The notes: generated by a model from the sequence alone, not told the origin. A DNA stretch of 46,232 bases from Chloroflexota bacterium (GCA_028287745.1 JAQBPB010000029.1:1-46232), one strand, 5' to 3'; numbered from the stretch's first letter, positions 32,655 to 41,168 are shown. Numbers and translations: made by a program.

Positions 32655-33926
32655 ATGCTGATGAAAGAACAAAGCGACAAGTTCCCACGTATGGTAAAAC
32701 TTACCCAGCAACTTTATTCGGCTCCCCTGGGCGATGCTGGCATCGTGGCGGCGGTGGAAAGTGAGTTCAAAAAACTGGACCTGGCCGGTAAGATTGGGCC
32801 GGGTAAGACCGTGGCCCTGGGCGCGGGCAGCCGGGGCGTCGCCTCGATAAACCTCATTATCAAAAGCCTGGTCGCCCAGGTAAAAGCTCTCGGCGCGGAA
32901 CCTTTTGTCTTTCCCGCCATGGGCAGTCACGGCGGTGCTACCGATGAAGGCCAGCGAGATGTCCTGGCAAGTCTTGGAATTACCGAAGAATACATCGGTT
33001 GCCCGGTCAAAAGCAGCCTGGCCGTCGTTGAACTGGGCCAATCGGCCAGCGGCTTGCCGGTCTACCTGGATAAAAATGCCTCCCAGGCCGACGCCATCAT
33101 AATTACCAACCGGATTAAGGCCCATACCAATTTCCGGGGCCACGTTGAAAGCGGCCTGTTTAAAATGCTTGCTATCGGCACCGGCAAACACGCCCAGGCT
33201 ATGGCAATCCACAAGCACGGTACTAAAGGCTTGCGCGACTACATGCCCGAAGTCGCCCGGGCTATTATCGAACGCGCCCCGGTAGTGGCCGGGTTCGCTG
33301 TCCTCGAAGACGGCTACCACCAGGCCAGTAGAATTATCGGCATTCCCGCCGCCGAGATTGAGCGGACCGAAGAACGGCTGCTGGAAGAATCAAAACGGGT
33401 TATGCCAAAGCTCCCAGTAACCGAACTCGACCTGCTCATCATCGAGCAAATCGGCAAGAACATCAGTGGCACCGGGATGGATACCAACGTTGTAGGCCGG
33501 GTGCGGCTGATTGATAACGATAAATTCCCCGAACCGGTAATCAAAGTTATCATTGCCCTGGACCTCACTGAAGAAACTCACGGCAACGCTACCGGCATTG
33601 GCCTGGCCGACCTGACTACCCGCCGCCTGACCGATAAGCTCGACCTCCGCGCCACCTATATCAACTCGATAACCGGCCAGGGGCCGCAGCATGGCGCCCT
33701 GCCAATCCCGCTGGATAGCGATAGAGAAGCCATCCGGGTCGCCCTGGATTACCTGGTCGGCTCGGTCCCGCCCGAAGATGCCCGCGTTATCCGCATCAAA
33801 GACACTCTTACTATGGCCGAAATCGAAGTTTCCGAAGCTTTGCAGCGTGAATTGCAGGGCCGGGATGGCTTCTCTTTTGCCGAATTAAAAGATATGCAAT
33901 TTGATCAAACCGGTACTCTCATTTAG
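32655..33926 (+). CDS. LarA-like nickel-pincer isomerase family protein (DUF2088)
   Basis: This 423-residue protein is related to lactate racemase LarA, whose nickel-pincer nucleotide catalyses 2-hydroxyacid racemisation or epimerisation. Markers are A-L-G-A-G-S-R-G (about 54-61), A-M-G-S-H-G-G-A-T (about 90-98), R-I-K-A-H-T-N-F-R-G-H-V-E-S-G (about 152-166) and I-G-T-G-K-H-A-Q. These supply the histidines and lysines expected near the cofactor. The substrate is unknown, and no larB, larC or larE cofactor genes are in the window. I chose ATG at 32655 because AAGGAG lies nine bases upstream. The upstream in-frame ATG at 32625 has no ribosome-binding site. Confidence 0.8.
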   Translation: MLMKEQSDKFPRMVKLTQQLYSAPLGDAGIVAAVESEFKKLDLAGKIGPGKTVALGAGSRGVASINLIIKSLVAQVKALGAEPFVFPAMGSHGGATDEGQRDVLASLGITEEYIGCPVKSSLAVVELGQSASGLPVYLDKNASQADAIIITNRIKAHTNFRGHVESGLFKMLAIGTGKHAQAMAIHKHGTKGLRDYMPEVARAIIERAPVVAGFAVLEDGYHQASRIIGIPAAEIERTEERLLEESKRVMPKLPVTELDLLIIEQIGKNISGTGMDTNVVGRVRLIDNDKFPEPVIKVIIALDLTEETHGNATGIGLADLTTRRLTDKLDLRATYINSITGQGPQHGALPIPLDSDREAIRVALDYLVGSVPPEDARVIRIKDTLTMAEIEVSEALQRELQGRDGFSFAELKDMQFDQTGTLI

Positions 33927-34094
33927 GACTGATTGCAGCTTGTATCTATAAAATAACTAATATATAATTGTGCCAGGCTAACGAACTAATTTTAGCAATT
34001 AAAAGGGTTATAAATACACTAAATTTCCTGACCGGGTCAGCCTGACACAGGCTTTGATATTCAGGTAATAAGGTTACCGTAAAGGATAGTGCTA

Positions 34095-34613
34095 ATGCTA
34101 CGCAACCTAAAAGTTATTGTAGCTGGAGAAAAGACCGTCGGTAAAACAAGTCTGGTTGAGCAGTATACCCTGGGGAAATTTAGCGGCCAGTATAGCCATA
34201 GTCTTGGTCTGAACGTTACGACGCACATCGCCATGGCCGGTAACAGGCCGGTTAAACTGGAACTCTGGGACATCGCCGGGGAATATTTTGAACGGACCGA
34301 GTTTTACCGCAATGCCACGGCCTGCATGCTCGTCTATGACGTAACTAAAGAACAGACTTTGCAACAACTGGCTACCTGGCTGAATGTTTGCCGGACTACC
34401 GTGCCTAACGCCGGAATTATCGTGGTCGGTAACAAAGTTGATCTGGGCTATCGCTTTCCTGAGAAATGGGGCGAATTCTTTGCCAAATATGCTAACGCCC
34501 CACACTTTACCGCTTCCGCCAGCACTGGTGAAAATGTCGACCTCATCTTTAGCGAACTTGCCAGACAGGCCATTGATTACCGCGACAATAACAGCCCTGC
34601 CAGGGGTGAATAG
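34095..34613 (+). CDS. Ras-like small GTPase
   Basis: The 172-residue protein is a single small-GTPase domain of the Ras/Rab type. The P-loop is GEKTVGKTS (11-19), G3 is WDIAGEYFER (58-67), G4 is NKVD (113-116) and G5 is S-A-S (141-143). The catalytic glutamine that follows D-x-A-G in Ras is a glutamate here (Glu63), which should slow hydrolysis. No prenylation cysteine or membrane helix is present. ATG at 34095 has AAAGGA eight bases upstream; the GTG at 34089 is too close to it. No MglB/roadblock partner lies nearby. Its role is not known, although bacterial relatives take part in polarity or signalling. Confidence 0.85.
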   Translation: MLRNLKVIVAGEKTVGKTSLVEQYTLGKFSGQYSHSLGLNVTTHIAMAGNRPVKLELWDIAGEYFERTEFYRNATACMLVYDVTKEQTLQQLATWLNVCRTTVPNAGIIVVGNKVDLGYRFPEKWGEFFAKYANAPHFTASASTGENVDLIFSELARQAIDYRDNNSPARGE

Positions 34614-34742
34614 CGCGGGGACGTTAGACCCGCCGTGTGGTACGTAAAAATTGGGATAACGTCGCAGTTAAGGCAGCAAAAATAACGTTAAAAAAGTAAG
34701 ACTTTTATTTAACCCGGCAACCCTGGACGGGTGACGTTATAT

Positions 34743-34770
34743 GTTCAACGTTACTTGTTCAACGTGCAAC
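34743..34770 (+). repeat. Period-7 repeat array, GTTCAAC family
   Basis: Four units GTTCAAC, GTTACTT, GTTCAAC, GTGCAAC stand just before the AAAAAGGAG ribosome-binding site of the next gene, the same placement as the array before fabG. Confidence 0.75.
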
Positions 34771-34786
34771 GAAAAAGGAGTTTCTC

Positions 34787-37381
34787 ATGTCCGATACCAT
34801 CGCAATGGTTGGCAGTCAGGCCCAGGCCGCTTTCGCGGCCACAATGGACGGCCAACCGGCGGTGTTTGTGGTACAGGACCGGTCGGCCCGGAAGGTCATT
34901 ACCGTAGATAGCACCGGCACCGGCGGCGGCGTTGTAGTGGCGGCTTACCTGTCGCCCGACGGCTCGCGCCTGGCTTACACCGTCAGCGAAAGTTCCCTGG
35001 AAAACCTCAGCCTGCGCCTGGTTAACCTGTCCGATGGCAGCAACAGCGAAATCCTTAAAGCCGCTTCCGGCGAAATCCTTGGCGACTTCTTCTGGAAACC
35101 GGATGGCTCGGCCCTGGCCTACTCCCGGAACGTCCCGACCTATATCGACTCGCAGCCTTATATCTGCCAGGTCTGGACCGTACCCATCACCGGTGGCGCC
35201 CCGGCCATGATTTATGGTGATGATATCCTGCAACTCCTCGGCTGGTCGCCCGATGGTTCAAAGGTCCATTTCTCACGCCGGGTGGAAGACTTTTTCGCCT
35301 ACTCATACACAGTCGTAGGCAGTTCCGGCGTAACCGATGTCCTGCTGCCAGACGGCTTTGAAGGCAAACAGGACTTGAACGTGTTGGGCCTGGCTTACGC
35401 CCAATCTAACGGCCTGTCCCGCCTGGCCTATGCCCTGAATACCTCGCCTTACCTGGAAAATACCCCTTCAACCCCGGTAATGATCGTGGAACCCGAAACC
35501 GGTAGCCCGGTGTCCCAGTTCCGCTCCCAGGGAGCCGCTACCGGCTTCTGCTTTTCTCCCGACCTCTCGCGCCTGGCCTTTACGGTTATAACTTTCCCCG
35601 GCGACTCCTCCGGTGACCAGACTGACAACGATTCCCACCCCACCAGCGCGGTCCAGGTCTACCAGCTAAACGGCCAGGTTATCCAGGAGGTCTTAGCCCC
35701 CGGCACCGCCACCGGCCAGTATACCGTGCTGGCCTGGGCCTCCGACAACAGCGGCCTTTTCGTCAGCGGCGGTGATGGCTCGGTCCAATTCGTAAACTTC
35801 AATGGCGGTACCGAGCAAATCGTCCCGGCCACTCCCGGGGCCAATCCCGGCATGTCGGTCGGCGGCGATAGCGGCGCGAGCGTCTATTTGATCAGCGGCG
35901 CGGTCGTCAACCTGGATGTCCCCTATATCCACCAGGTCAAGATGGTCCCACCCGGCTTTGACGGTAACTGGGCCTGTGGCCCGGCTGCCGCCTCAATGAT
36001 CGCGGCTTACTACAAAAAGCTCGCCCCGCGCAACGATACCTTTCGCGGAAACTTCACCGAGTACGGCTGGTATATCTCCAATGTTTTCACCAGCCTTGTC
36101 AGAGGCTACACCTTTAACCGCTACGAAAAAGACCCCAAACGCCGCCCCTTTCCCGGCGCTTACGGCCATATCGTCCAGAACGGCCTGGCCTATGCCTGGC
36201 GGGTTGTTGATTATTTCAAACAGCTTGGGCTCCACGCGACCTTCCGGGGCAACGTTTCGGCCAGCCTGGTAAAAAGCTACCTGAGCGCCGGAAAGCCGGT
36301 CCTGTTAAGCACCAACATCAAAGGCTTCGGCCACATCGTAGTCGCCAAAGGTTTTACCCTGGATGGCCGCATCATCGTAAATGACCCTTACTGGGGCAAG
36401 CCCGGCGCAGGCGAAATAATCTATGCCTGGTGGCAGTTTAGAGGCACTCCCTGGATGGTCACTCTCGAAGACGTTCCGCCTGCCGGGGGCGGCATCACCC
36501 GCCCGCCTTCCCAGGCCCAGACACCCATCCCGCAGCCCGTGGAAGTCGGCACCGGCAACCCGTCCCTCTCCGACCGCTTCAAAGCGGCCTACAGCCGGAA
36601 CGGGGCCGAAAACAACATCGGCAAGCCGACCGGCAAAGCCTTCGGCTACAACCAGCGCTGGGTCCAGAACTTCCGGGGCGGCCCGCGTGGGGAAGGCGTT
36701 ATCGTCGGCGATGAGCGCTTCGACCGCTCCGGCGACCAGCCCGTACCGACCCTGCAACCGGCCTTTGCCGTCTTTGGCCCCTTCCTCAAGACCTGGCGGG
36801 ATACCTACGGCGGCAGCGCCGGGATTCTCGGCTCACCGCTCAGTGACGAATTCTTTAACGCCCAGGGCAATCGCCAGCAGAACTTTGAAGGCGGCTATAT
36901 CCTGCTTCACGGCTCGTCCGATAACCCGCAGGGAGCCTTTCCCTGGCCTTCCGGCTTTAATTCCTGGAAGACCGAGTACTTTAACAATACCGGCCTGGCC
37001 GGAAAACCGGCCTTCATCCGCGATGAACCGGCCAATTCCAGCGGCGGCTTTAGCTATGACTGGGGTGATGGCGCGCCCGATAGCGGCCGCATAGGCATCC
37101 TTTCCGATTATTTCTCGGTCCGTTTCTCCCGGGCAATTGACTTTGGCGCGGGCGGGTCCTACACCTTTACCGTCACCTCGGATGACGGGTTCCGCCTGTT
37201 GATAGACGGTCAGAACCTGGCCGGTTCGAATGGGGACCGCTACTGGATCCTTACCAGCGCCACGCCACGCACCTTCCAGGTAAACCTGGGCGGCGGGGTC
37301 CATACCCTGGTGCTGGAATACTTTGAAGCGACCGGGGGCGCCAGTGTGGCGCTGGATATAAGCCAGCAGGCCAATAGCTAA
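34787..37381 (+). CDS. Multidomain protein: propeller, C39-like peptidase, LGFP-like and PA14 domains
   Basis: The 864-residue protein has four parts. Residues 1-370 carry TolB/WD40-like blades (L-S-P-D-G-S-R-L-A-Y, W-K-P-D-G-S-A-L-A-Y, W-S-P-D-G-S-K-V). Residues about 378-560 form a C39-like cysteine peptidase: D-V-P-Y-I-H-Q-V, then N-W-A-C-G-P-A-A (Cys about 396), and H-I-V-V-A-K-G with N-D-P-Y supplying His about 517 and Asp. Residues about 580-715 resemble LGFP repeats (I-L-G-S-P-L-S-D-E). Residues about 725-864 form a PA14 carbohydrate-binding domain (T-V-T-S-D-D-G-F-R-L-L-I-D-G). PA14 and LGFP modules normally work outside the cell, yet no signal peptide is present and none can be gained upstream in frame. 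GGAG precedes the ATG. It may be cotranscribed with the secreted hydrolase 17 bases downstream. Confidence 0.82.
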   Translation: MSDTIAMVGSQAQAAFAATMDGQPAVFVVQDRSARKVITVDSTGTGGGVVVAAYLSPDGSRLAYTVSESSLENLSLRLVNLSDGSNSEILKAASGEILGDFFWKPDGSALAYSRNVPTYIDSQPYICQVWTVPITGGAPAMIYGDDILQLLGWSPDGSKVHFSRRVEDFFAYSYTVVGSSGVTDVLLPDGFEGKQDLNVLGLAYAQSNGLSRLAYALNTSPYLENTPSTPVMIVEPETGSPVSQFRSQGAATGFCFSPDLSRLAFTVITFPGDSSGDQTDNDSHPTSAVQVYQLNGQVIQEVLAPGTATGQYTVLAWASDNSGLFVSGGDGSVQFVNFNGGTEQIVPATPGANPGMSVGGDSGASVYLISGAVVNLDVPYIHQVKMVPPGFDGNWACGPAAASMIAAYYKKLAPRNDTFRGNFTEYGWYISNVFTSLVRGYTFNRYEKDPKRRPFPGAYGHIVQNGLAYAWRVVDYFKQLGLHATFRGNVSASLVKSYLSAGKPVLLSTNIKGFGHIVVAKGFTLDGRIIVNDPYWGKPGAGEIIYAWWQFRGTPWMVTLEDVPPAGGGITRPPSQAQTPIPQPVEVGTGNPSLSDRFKAAYSRNGAENNIGKPTGKAFGYNQRWVQNFRGGPRGEGVIVGDERFDRSGDQPVPTLQPAFAVFGPFLKTWRDTYGGSAGILGSPLSDEFFNAQGNRQQNFEGGYILLHGSSDNPQGAFPWPSGFNSWKTEYFNNTGLAGKPAFIRDEPANSSGGFSYDWGDGAPDSGRIGILSDYFSVRFSRAIDFGAGGSYTFTVTSDDGFRLLIDGQNLAGSNGDRYWILTSATPRTFQVNLGGGVHTLVLEYFEATGGASVALDISQQANS

Positions 37382-37397
37382 AGGGGAATCACACCGC

Positions 37398-38801
37398 TTG
37401 TTAAATTCTGTAAAGTTAACCGGTAAAAACCGCCTGCGGTTTACGGCCTTCAGCCTGGTAATGCTCCTCTGGCTGGCCTTGCTGCCCGGATTTGTCCAGG
37501 CCCAGGCCACCCCGGTCACAACAGTTAGCTCCCAGGCCATTTCGCGCCAGCCGCTCATCCTGAAACTGGATGACGGCTACACCACTAAAGCCGAACTAAA
37601 CCTGCCTGCCGCGCCATCTGCGAACCGCCTCCCGGCGGTCCTGCTGATTGGCGGCAGCGGCCAGACCGATATGAATGGGGCCGGGCCAGTCCCGGCCGGG
37701 GCCCCGGTCTTTCAGATTTACAAAGAAATGCTCGACAACCTGGCCGGGCAAGGTTTCATTGTCTACAAGTACAACAAGCGCGGCCTGGATACCGGCGGCA
37801 AAATACTCGACCAGGCCCGTTCCGACCAGCGCACCAACGAAGTCCTGGTCAAGGATGCCGCCGCCGCCTTGCGCCAGTTCCTGGCCGACCCCCGGGTTGA
37901 CCCCGACCGGGTTTTCCTGATGGGCCACAGCCAGGGCAGCCTGATAGCCGCCCAGGTGGCCCAACTCTGTCCCGGCCAGGTCAAGGGCCTGGTCCTGACC
38001 GGCCCGATTACCAGCTGGAAAGCCGCTTTTGACTACCAGCTCGTTGACCGCTTCATCGAAGTTGCCCACCGGGCCGACCAGGACCGGGATGGGAAACTAG
38101 GCTCCCAGGAGTTAACCGGGGCGCTCAACCGCGACCAGGCCATATTCGCCAACTTCCGCGATGTCCAGCTGCTTGAAACAGCCGTCTTGCCGTACTTTTC
38201 CCGCCCTGCCCCCGGCCAGATTGGCCCCCTTAAAAGCGGCCTCCCGGTCGATAAAGACAAAGACGGTCAGCTCTCGATTGAGCAGGAGCTAAAACCCGTA
38301 CTGCTGGACCAGCGGGCCACCTTCCTCAACCGCCCCGTTATCCTGGAGAACTCCGGCGAGTCAGGCGCGGCCCTGCAGAGCCTCCAGGACGGCCCGCAGC
38401 TTGAAGAAATCCTCTTCCCGCTCAACCTGCCGGTCTTTTTCCAGCACAGCCTGGAAGACGAACGCTTCCCCCTGGAGCCGGTCCAGGCCCTTGCCACCGG
38501 CCTGAATGCCGCCAGTGTACCGGCAGTCCTGAACGTCTATCCCGGCCTGACCCATGCCTTCATTCCGGGCAGCCTGTTATACAACCTGCGCGAAAAAAAC
38601 CAGGCTCCGGAAACCGGCCGGGTGGTTCCCGCCCGGTTGCTCAACGATCAGGCCGCCTGGCTGCACAACCGGCTAAAGGGCCTGCCAACCTCACCCACGG
38701 CCGCCACTCCCGGCCCTGCCCTCCAGGGTCCGGCTGCCCCCGGTTTGTTCGATTTGAGCAGCCTGTTACTCAAACTACTGCAACTTCTGCTTAAATCCTG
38801 A
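37398..38801 (+). CDS. Secreted alpha/beta hydrolase with inserted EF-hand loops
   Basis: The 467-residue product starts at TTG with AAGGGGAA ten bases upstream and has a signal peptide (about 1-36, cut near V-Q-A-Q-A). The hydrolase core shows L-L-I-G-G-S-G-Q-T-D near 75 and the nucleophile elbow G-H-S-Q-G-S (Ser about 178). A likely acid lies in H-S-L-E-D-E-R-F (about 350), and H-A-F in L-T-H-A-F supplies the histidine (about 390). Between nucleophile and acid lie two calcium-type loops: DQDRDGKLGSQE (about 228-239), fully canonical, and DKDKDGQLSIEQ (about 285-296), nearly so. Calcium may control the lid. The substrate is unknown, though esterase or dienelactone-hydrolase-like activity is plausible. 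The C-terminus is Leu-rich. Confidence 0.8.
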   Translation: MLNSVKLTGKNRLRFTAFSLVMLLWLALLPGFVQAQATPVTTVSSQAISRQPLILKLDDGYTTKAELNLPAAPSANRLPAVLLIGGSGQTDMNGAGPVPAGAPVFQIYKEMLDNLAGQGFIVYKYNKRGLDTGGKILDQARSDQRTNEVLVKDAAAALRQFLADPRVDPDRVFLMGHSQGSLIAAQVAQLCPGQVKGLVLTGPITSWKAAFDYQLVDRFIEVAHRADQDRDGKLGSQELTGALNRDQAIFANFRDVQLLETAVLPYFSRPAPGQIGPLKSGLPVDKDKDGQLSIEQELKPVLLDQRATFLNRPVILENSGESGAALQSLQDGPQLEEILFPLNLPVFFQHSLEDERFPLEPVQALATGLNAASVPAVLNVYPGLTHAFIPGSLLYNLREKNQAPETGRVVPARLLNDQAAWLHNRLKGLPTSPTAATPGPALQGPAAPGLFDLSSLLLKLLQLLLKS

Positions 38802-38888
38802 ACCGTTCCTTCTGAGTTGTCATAAAACCGCCCTGAATGTAAACTGCGCTAGTGGTCGAGGCAATAATTCAACCGGAAAAGGATAGGC

Positions 38889-39299
38889 ATGGTACTGACC
38901 GAATCAGTAAGAAAGTTCTTGGAAGAACCGCGTTTTGCAGTAATTGCTACAATCAATAAAGATGGCTCGCCACAGCAAACAGTAGTCTGGTTCGCTGTTG
39001 TTGACGACCATATTATGATGAACACCGCTAAGGGCCGCCTCAAAGAACTAAACCTGAAGCGCGACCCCCGGCTGAGTTTCTGTGTCGAGGACGGCTACCG
39101 CTACATTACCATCAGGGGCAGGGTCACCCTTGACGAGGCCAACGCGCAGCGCGACATCGAAACCCTGCTCATTCGCTACTTCGGCCCGGAAAAGGCCCGC
39201 GAGATGGTGCGGACCCAATTCTCCAAAGAAGAGCGCGTGACCGTCCGGATGAGTATTGAAAAAGTTTCCGGCAGCGGGTTTGCCAACCTGGGTTACTAG
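38889..39299 (+). CDS. PPOX-class flavin or F420-dependent oxidoreductase
   Basis: The 136 residues are one split-barrel domain. The opening F-L-E-E-P-R-F-A-V-I-A-T-I-N-K-D-G-S-P is followed by V-V-W-F-A-V-V-D-D and N-T-A-K-G-R-L-K. The cofactor region then reads R-D-P-R-L-S-F-C-V-E-D, with Y-I-T-I-R-G-R-V-T. The small size and motif order fit the PPOX class that uses F420 or FMN; F420 is more likely by motif but not proven. A strong bidirectional terminator follows. Confidence 0.85.
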   Translation: MVLTESVRKFLEEPRFAVIATINKDGSPQQTVVWFAVVDDHIMMNTAKGRLKELNLKRDPRLSFCVEDGYRYITIRGRVTLDEANAQRDIETLLIRYFGPEKAREMVRTQFSKEERVTVRMSIEKVSGSGFANLGY

Positions 39300-39374
39300 C
39301 CGTGTGCACCCAAATCCTGCATCATCCAGTATTTCAGGATGAAGTGGAAATAAGCTCAAAAATTCAGTAGAAAT

Positions 39375-39409
39375 AAAAAAGATAGCCCCGGCCGGGGCTA
39401 TCTTTTTTT
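39375..39409. terminator. Bidirectional terminator between convergent genes
   Basis: A perfect 22-base palindrome, GATAGCCCCGG then CCGGGGCTATC (39381-39402), has six A on the left and seven T on the right. It can stop transcription from both strands, for the PPOX gene and the aminotransferase gene. Confidence 0.95.
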
Positions 39410-39417
39410 GACTCCAT

Positions 39418-39519
39418 CGTTATTTTCAGAGCCTCTATATTTTCAAAGCCTCGTTATTTTCAGAGCCTCGTTACTTTCAGAGCCTCGTTACTTTCAGAGC
39501 CTCGTTACTTTCAGAGCCT
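39418..39519 (+). repeat. Six-unit 17-bp tandem repeat
   Basis: Units of CGTTACTTTCAGAGCCT or close variants follow each other exactly: 39418, 39435, 39452, 39469, 39486, 39503. The last three are identical, and earlier ones differ at one to four bases. A degraded seventh unit leads to the aminotransferase stop at 39539. No other copy was seen in the window. Confidence 0.9.
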
Positions 39520-39538
39520 CTATCAATTTCCGGCCCTA

Positions 39539-40768
39539 TTATTTCACGGCGCCAACCTGGCGGGCCGCTTGGATTATCGAGGCCAGCCGCTCAACTCCTC
39601 TTTCGATTTGCGATACCGTAGGCTGCGAGAAACTCAGCCTCACACAATCCCGGCCGCCCTCGGCATCGGTATAGAAAGCCGACCCCTTAACGTAGGCCAC
39701 CCCGACTTCCAGCGCCTGGAACAAAAGCGTCGAAGCGTCCAGCCCTTTCGGCAGTTGCAGCCAGAAAAACATTCCACCTTCCGGTTCATTCCACTTTGCC
39801 CCGGTCGCGGCCTGGTGCTTCCGTAAAGCCTCCGCCATAACCGTTTCCTTATGGCCGTAACTCTTGATGACCTCCAGAATATAGCGTTCCATCGAGCCGT
39901 TTTGTAGCATTTCCTGGATGATATACTGGGTCAGGGCCGGTGAACAGAGGTCGGCCGACTGCTTCAGGATTGCCAACCGCCGTAAGAACTCCGGATGCCC
40001 CACCACGTAGCCGGTCCGCAAGCCCGGAGCCAGAGTCTTGGAGAAAGTCCGCAAGCTTAGTACGCGCCCGCTCCGGTCCAAACTTTTTAGCGGGGGCAAA
40101 TTCTCGCCCCGGAAGCGCAGCCGCCCGTACGGGTCATCCTCGATAATCAGAAAATCTTCGCGCTCCGCCAATTCAACCAGAGCCTTTCGCCGCTCGATAC
40201 TCAGGCTAACCCCGGCCGGGTTCTGAAAAGTCGGCACCGTGTACAAGAATTTCGGATGGCGGCCCTCCCGCTTCAACTCGGCTACTTTCTCGGCCAGCAA
40301 ATCTACATCCAGGCCCTGCCCGTCCATTTCAACCGGCGCATAATGCGGCTCGCGCAGGCTAAAAGCCTGGATTGCTCCCAGGTAAGAAGGCGCTTCAATC
40401 AGCACCGTATCGCCTTTATTAATAAAAATCTTGCCCAATAATTCCAGGGCCTGTTGCGACCCCGTCGTCAGGATAATATTCTCAATCCCGTCCGGGCATT
40501 CAACGCCCTCCCCGGCCAGTTGCGCCACCAGCGCTTCCCGCAACTGGGGTAAACCCTCGGTAGTGCTGTACTGTAGCGCCTGTCTGCCGTACGTGGACAT
40601 CACTTTATCCATCGCCTGCTGATATTCCGCCACCGGGAAAAGCAACGGGTCGGGCAGGCCGCCCGCGAAAGAAATCATATCGGGCCGGGCGGTCAGCTTA
40701 AGCAGTTCCCTGATATCCGATGCCCTGGTGCCTTTTGCCGTATCGCTCAGCCACTTTTCTGGATGCAT
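39539..40768 (-). CDS. PLP-dependent aminotransferase, 2-aminoadipate (LysN) type
   Basis: The 409-residue fold-type I aminotransferase begins W-L-S-D-T-A-K-G and has I-S-F-A-G-G-L-P-D-P (about 32-41), typical of the LysN/MocR-like group without a DNA-binding domain. The PLP lysine lies in T-F-S-K-T-L-A-P-G-L-R-T-G-Y (about 236-249). N-P-A-G-V-S-L is the substrate-carboxylate and PLP-phosphate region, and D-D-P-Y-G-R-L-R-F gives the Asp that contacts the ring nitrogen. It probably transfers amino groups from 2-aminoadipate or aromatic/branched amino acids. It is a lone gene, with AGGAACC upstream as a possible ribosome-binding site. Confidence 0.9.
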   Translation of the reverse strand: MHPEKWLSDTAKGTRASDIRELLKLTARPDMISFAGGLPDPLLFPVAEYQQAMDKVMSTYGRQALQYSTTEGLPQLREALVAQLAGEGVECPDGIENIILTTGSQQALELLGKIFINKGDTVLIEAPSYLGAIQAFSLREPHYAPVEMDGQGLDVDLLAEKVAELKREGRHPKFLYTVPTFQNPAGVSLSIERRKALVELAEREDFLIIEDDPYGRLRFRGENLPPLKSLDRSGRVLSLRTFSKTLAPGLRTGYVVGHPEFLRRLAILKQSADLCSPALTQYIIQEMLQNGSMERYILEVIKSYGHKETVMAEALRKHQAATGAKWNEPEGGMFFWLQLPKGLDASTLLFQALEVGVAYVKGSAFYTDAEGGRDCVRLSFSQPTVSQIERGVERLASIIQAARQVGAVK

Positions 40769-41034
40769 TTACCTGGTTCCTCCATCCTGTTTAAATTTAT
40801 TAATAACGAATATGAATAATTTCTATTACACCGCTCTGTTGATTATATAACAATTCCCCCCGCTACCTATGCGCCTTTTGGCCGATTAACAACTCTTTCT
40901 CCCTGAAATCTTACCAGCCAACAGCCTGCATATAAAAACCACCGGCGGCTGTTAAGACCCGCCTTTCAGCGTTCCCTTTATTGAGTGCAATAGCCCACCG
41001 GCACCCAGGGGTACCCGGATTCCCGGCTACGCTC

Positions 41035-41098
41035 GGAATGACATGGCAATATGGCAACCTGATAAGATTAATTAAAGTGTAAAACCTCCTGGCTTAAC
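41035..41098 (-). repeat. Diverged copy of the dispersed intergenic repeat
   Basis: Read on the minus strand, AGGAGGTTTTACACTTTAAT and the end TTGCCATGTCATTCC align with the 17248-17319 copy, with about three bases deleted. Next to it stands CGAGCGTAGCCGGGAATCC. The rest of the spacer 40769-41168 holds the presumed aminotransferase promoter and nothing else I recognise. Confidence 0.5.
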
Positions 41099-41168
41099 CG
41101 GACTGCTCAGCGCCAGGGTTGCCGGCAACTCATGCCGTGGCGTGTCAGCGAGAGCGCTAAAGACCGGG

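Noticed and set aside
39418..39519. CRISPR-like array
   Set aside because: The 17-base units are directly joined with no spacers, so this is a tandem repeat and not a CRISPR array.
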